A DNA stretch of 64,000 nt, from contig OZ199839.1 of the NCBI GenBank assembly GCA_964304625.1, forward strand, positions 8,060,001 through 8,124,000, written 5' to 3'. This DNA comes from Kudoa neothunni (Eukaryota; Cnidaria). This document shows positions 62,138 to 64,000 of this stretch, piece after piece (the first letter of the stretch is position 1; every line of letters starts with the position of its first letter). A program made the position numbers and the translations under genes. The notes beneath the pieces were generated by a model, which was given only the letters and a program-made list of their open reading frames with translations, was not told the origin of the DNA and searched no databases.

Positions 62138-63997
62138 TTATTTCTTTGTCAAAACCAAGAAAACAATAGCGAAAACCATCAGTGCTATTAAAACGCCGCC
62201 AACAATCAACCTAAATCATCATTAGAGCTGTATGGGAACAGATAATATTACAGAATTTTGGTTCCACCAACATTAGCGCTAAATTAAAGTTAATAGTTAA
62301 TTGAATACTCTAACATAAAACTATCTTACCTATTCGGAGTGCCTAAAAAGGATTATTATTAATAGTTATTTAATAAAATTTACCTTGTTTACCAGTTTCT
62401 GGAAAGTTTGGATCAAAATTATCCTCATTTCCTCCAGCCCAAAGGCTCACAACGATCGGCTCACTAACGTATCTGGCCTGTACTTTCATTGATCCCCTTC
62501 TGTAGGAAGCAGCGTTGTAAAAGGTTATTTCTTGGTTGCATTTTCCCTCCCATCCAGTGGTTTTATCATATAATCCGTAAGTGTATTTGACAACTCCATC
62601 TACTATTTGGGCAAATGTGTAATCACAAATCTGGCCTGGGTCCATCTGTTCCATTGTCGTTGTGACTATCAAATCGGTGTTATTCCACGTGTGGGTAACA
62701 TTGATTTTTTGAAGCGTTGCAACTTAATAAATGTTATCGAGAAATTAATATTGTACATTACTTGTCGATACTGTCACCTTGTTTTTATCAAGGTCACTAA
62801 CGTACTTTCCAAATAAATATTTAAATTCGTATTCAGTATCGTGAAAAAGGTTTTTAATAGTGAGTGGTTGTCCACATAAACCTGAACAATCAACCGATTC
62901 TTCGCATTCAGATGGGCTGAAAGCAGTTTCGCCCACCATTTTTTGTTGAATTTTACAGTATACTCTGTCAAACGGAGTCACGTTTGGTGCTACAGTCAAT
63001 TTTACGTGTTCATAAAATGCTTTTATTACAGGTACTTGCGTTATATTGTAGTCAGCTTAATTAAATTTTAGATCAATTACTCATTATTTATTACCTGTTT
63101 TAAATAGCTTTTCTGCAATATACGTTTTCGTACTGTCACCGTTTTTTGTGTAAGTCACTTTAACGATATATTTTGTATTTGGCTCGAGATCAAGGATGGT
63201 GGCATCTGAGCAATCGGTTGGACATGCTGTAGTTGAATCAGCATTGCATTTCACGCCAATGTTGAATTTAGGGAATTCTTGCTTTCTCAACTCAATAGAA
63301 CAAACTGCGGTGTCCAAATCTGCATCTTTAAGGGCCGCGATAGAAAGAGTTGCATTGGTTTCTTTTGGTTCTACACTTAGGTCACCTTTGTCAACTAATT
63401 GACATTTAAATAAAATTATTTAAACAAGGATTTTACTTCGTAGAGTTTTCTCTGCTCCTGCATGATTTCTAGTGGTTACTTTAACTTTAAAATCTTTCTT
63501 TGAAGTATCACTAGTGTCCAAATCCATTACGACGTCAGTGCAGAGTTGATAACATTTATCGTCATCCGAGGGAGCAGAGCATTTTGAAGTATAAGTACTT
63601 TCATCTTTTTCTTTAATTTCAAATCGGCATATTTCATCTTGTATATCTTCATCGAAAACAATTTTTATTTTATTAGTTTGACCACTGACTTTTTCGATGT
63701 GATAGGGAAGTTTGTCCAATGGACTGAATTCCATGGCCATATTATTTTTTCTATACATGTGTATTTTTGGCTGATTGACTCCACAAGAGAGTTCTACTGA
63801 ATCATCGATTGAATCAAAAAATCCGGTGAGCTTGGTTTCAGCGTCGCATTCGGTGTCAGCGGTCGGAGTGAACTGATCCAGGACTCTATCTCCACTTGTT
63901 AGTTTACAAGTTTGAGGATGACTGCAGACATTTTTAGTGGTGAATTCGATTGAGGTTTCGTTTACTTTAAATTGAGTTTGAGGGATAGTGTCAGTGA
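62138..63997 (-). CDS. Branch B anchored FN3-like surface protein, 5' part outside the window
   Basis: Seven minus-strand exons are in the window: 63437-63997, 63095-63394, 62762-63055, 62384-62722, 62330-62342 (13 bases), 62252-62278 (27 bases) and 62138-62210. The first begins right after an AG acceptor at the window edge, so only the signal peptide exon and first domain are missing. The joined frame is open to the stop (about 535 residues visible). Domain motifs follow the intact copy: CSAPSDDDKCYQLC, CNADSTTACPTDC, CEESVDCSGLC, LEPNTKYIVKV, then the membrane exon. The third domain differs strongly from the other two B copies in its inter-cysteine loop, while domains 5 and 6 are nearly the same. 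It is the inverted duplicate of 10434-12696. Confidence 0.87.
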
Positions 63998-64000
63998 CTA

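Larger units (their letters stand above)
58170..64000 (-). repeat. Right arm of the large inverted duplication
   Basis: Reverse-complement counterpart of about 10840-16705, continuing past the window edge. The order of parts on the minus strand is B gene, 3' flank, MITE, orphan signal exon, Tigger. An A gene follows in the same direction on both arms (18321 and 52913), though extra transposons separate it here. Confidence 0.85.

Noticed and set aside
1-64000. LTR, retroviral or Polinton elements, CRISPR arrays, rRNA genes
   Set aside because: Looked for on both strands; no integrase/reverse transcriptase, capsid or protease motifs, no spaced direct repeats and no rRNA-like stretches were recognised.

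Overview
The window looks like an AT-rich, intron-bearing animal nuclear genome, with very small spliceosomal introns (mostly 39-47 bases). All recognised mobile DNA is of cut-and-paste classes typical of animals (piggyBac, Tigger/pogo, hAT, Merlin), plus one tRNA-headed SINE-like insert. A compact parasitic animal such as a myxozoan would fit, but that is only a guess: no conserved housekeeping gene is present to place the organism. I recognised no LTR, retroviral or Polinton parts.

The host genes all belong to one system: a cluster of related surface or secreted proteins built from repeated, cysteine-bearing, fibronectin-III-like beta domains. There are two branches. Branch A has about seven domains plus a C-terminal membrane anchor; the best copy is 50005-52913 on the minus strand, 826 residues in 10 exons. 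Further A copies lie at 1-542 (3' end only), 18321-21177 (+) and 28868-31771 (-). Branch B has about six domains plus an anchor; the best copy is 43751-46012 (+), 640 residues in 9 exons. Further B copies lie at 10434-12696 (+) and 62138-63997 (-, 5' end outside the window). A B-like gene without an anchor, probably secreted, lies at 39921-41929 (+, 598 residues, 6 exons), and a relic of its last exon lies at 9477-9798. My exon models for 50005-52913, 39921-41929 and 43751-46012 close exactly in frame with GT-AG introns. The domain exons I could count in them are all phase 1-1 symmetric. The anchored genes end in a ladder of micro-exons (22 and 15 bases in A; 13 and 27 in B) before the membrane exon.

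Layout: A 3' end (1-542); hAT inside the edge of a piggyBac (849-4527); Merlin (5690-6600); hAT-like element (7817-9470); relic exon and B gene (9477-12696); Tigger with a SINE-like insert (14715-17920); A gene (18321-21177); hAT, Merlin, hAT and piggyBac relic (22166-27258); A gene (28868-31771, -); piggyBac (32324-34951); Tigger split by a piggyBac (35234-39429); secreted B-like gene and anchored B gene (39921-46012); Tigger end (46107 onward); A gene (50005-52913, -); Tigger (53955-55951), Tigger end (56459), Merlin (about 56960-57830), Tigger (58008-60157); B gene (62138-64000, -).

The cluster grew by segmental duplication. The B-gene block at about 9470-16705 recurs inverted at about 58170-64000, and the A-gene block at about 27485-32150 recurs directly at about 48600-53270. 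Within the copies, loops between the first cysteine and the C-x3-C motif vary strongly in sequence and length in certain domains (D3, D4), while neighbouring domain exons are almost identical. This suggests a family of diversifying surface antigens or adhesion/recognition proteins. That function is inference; the architecture is read directly from the sequence.
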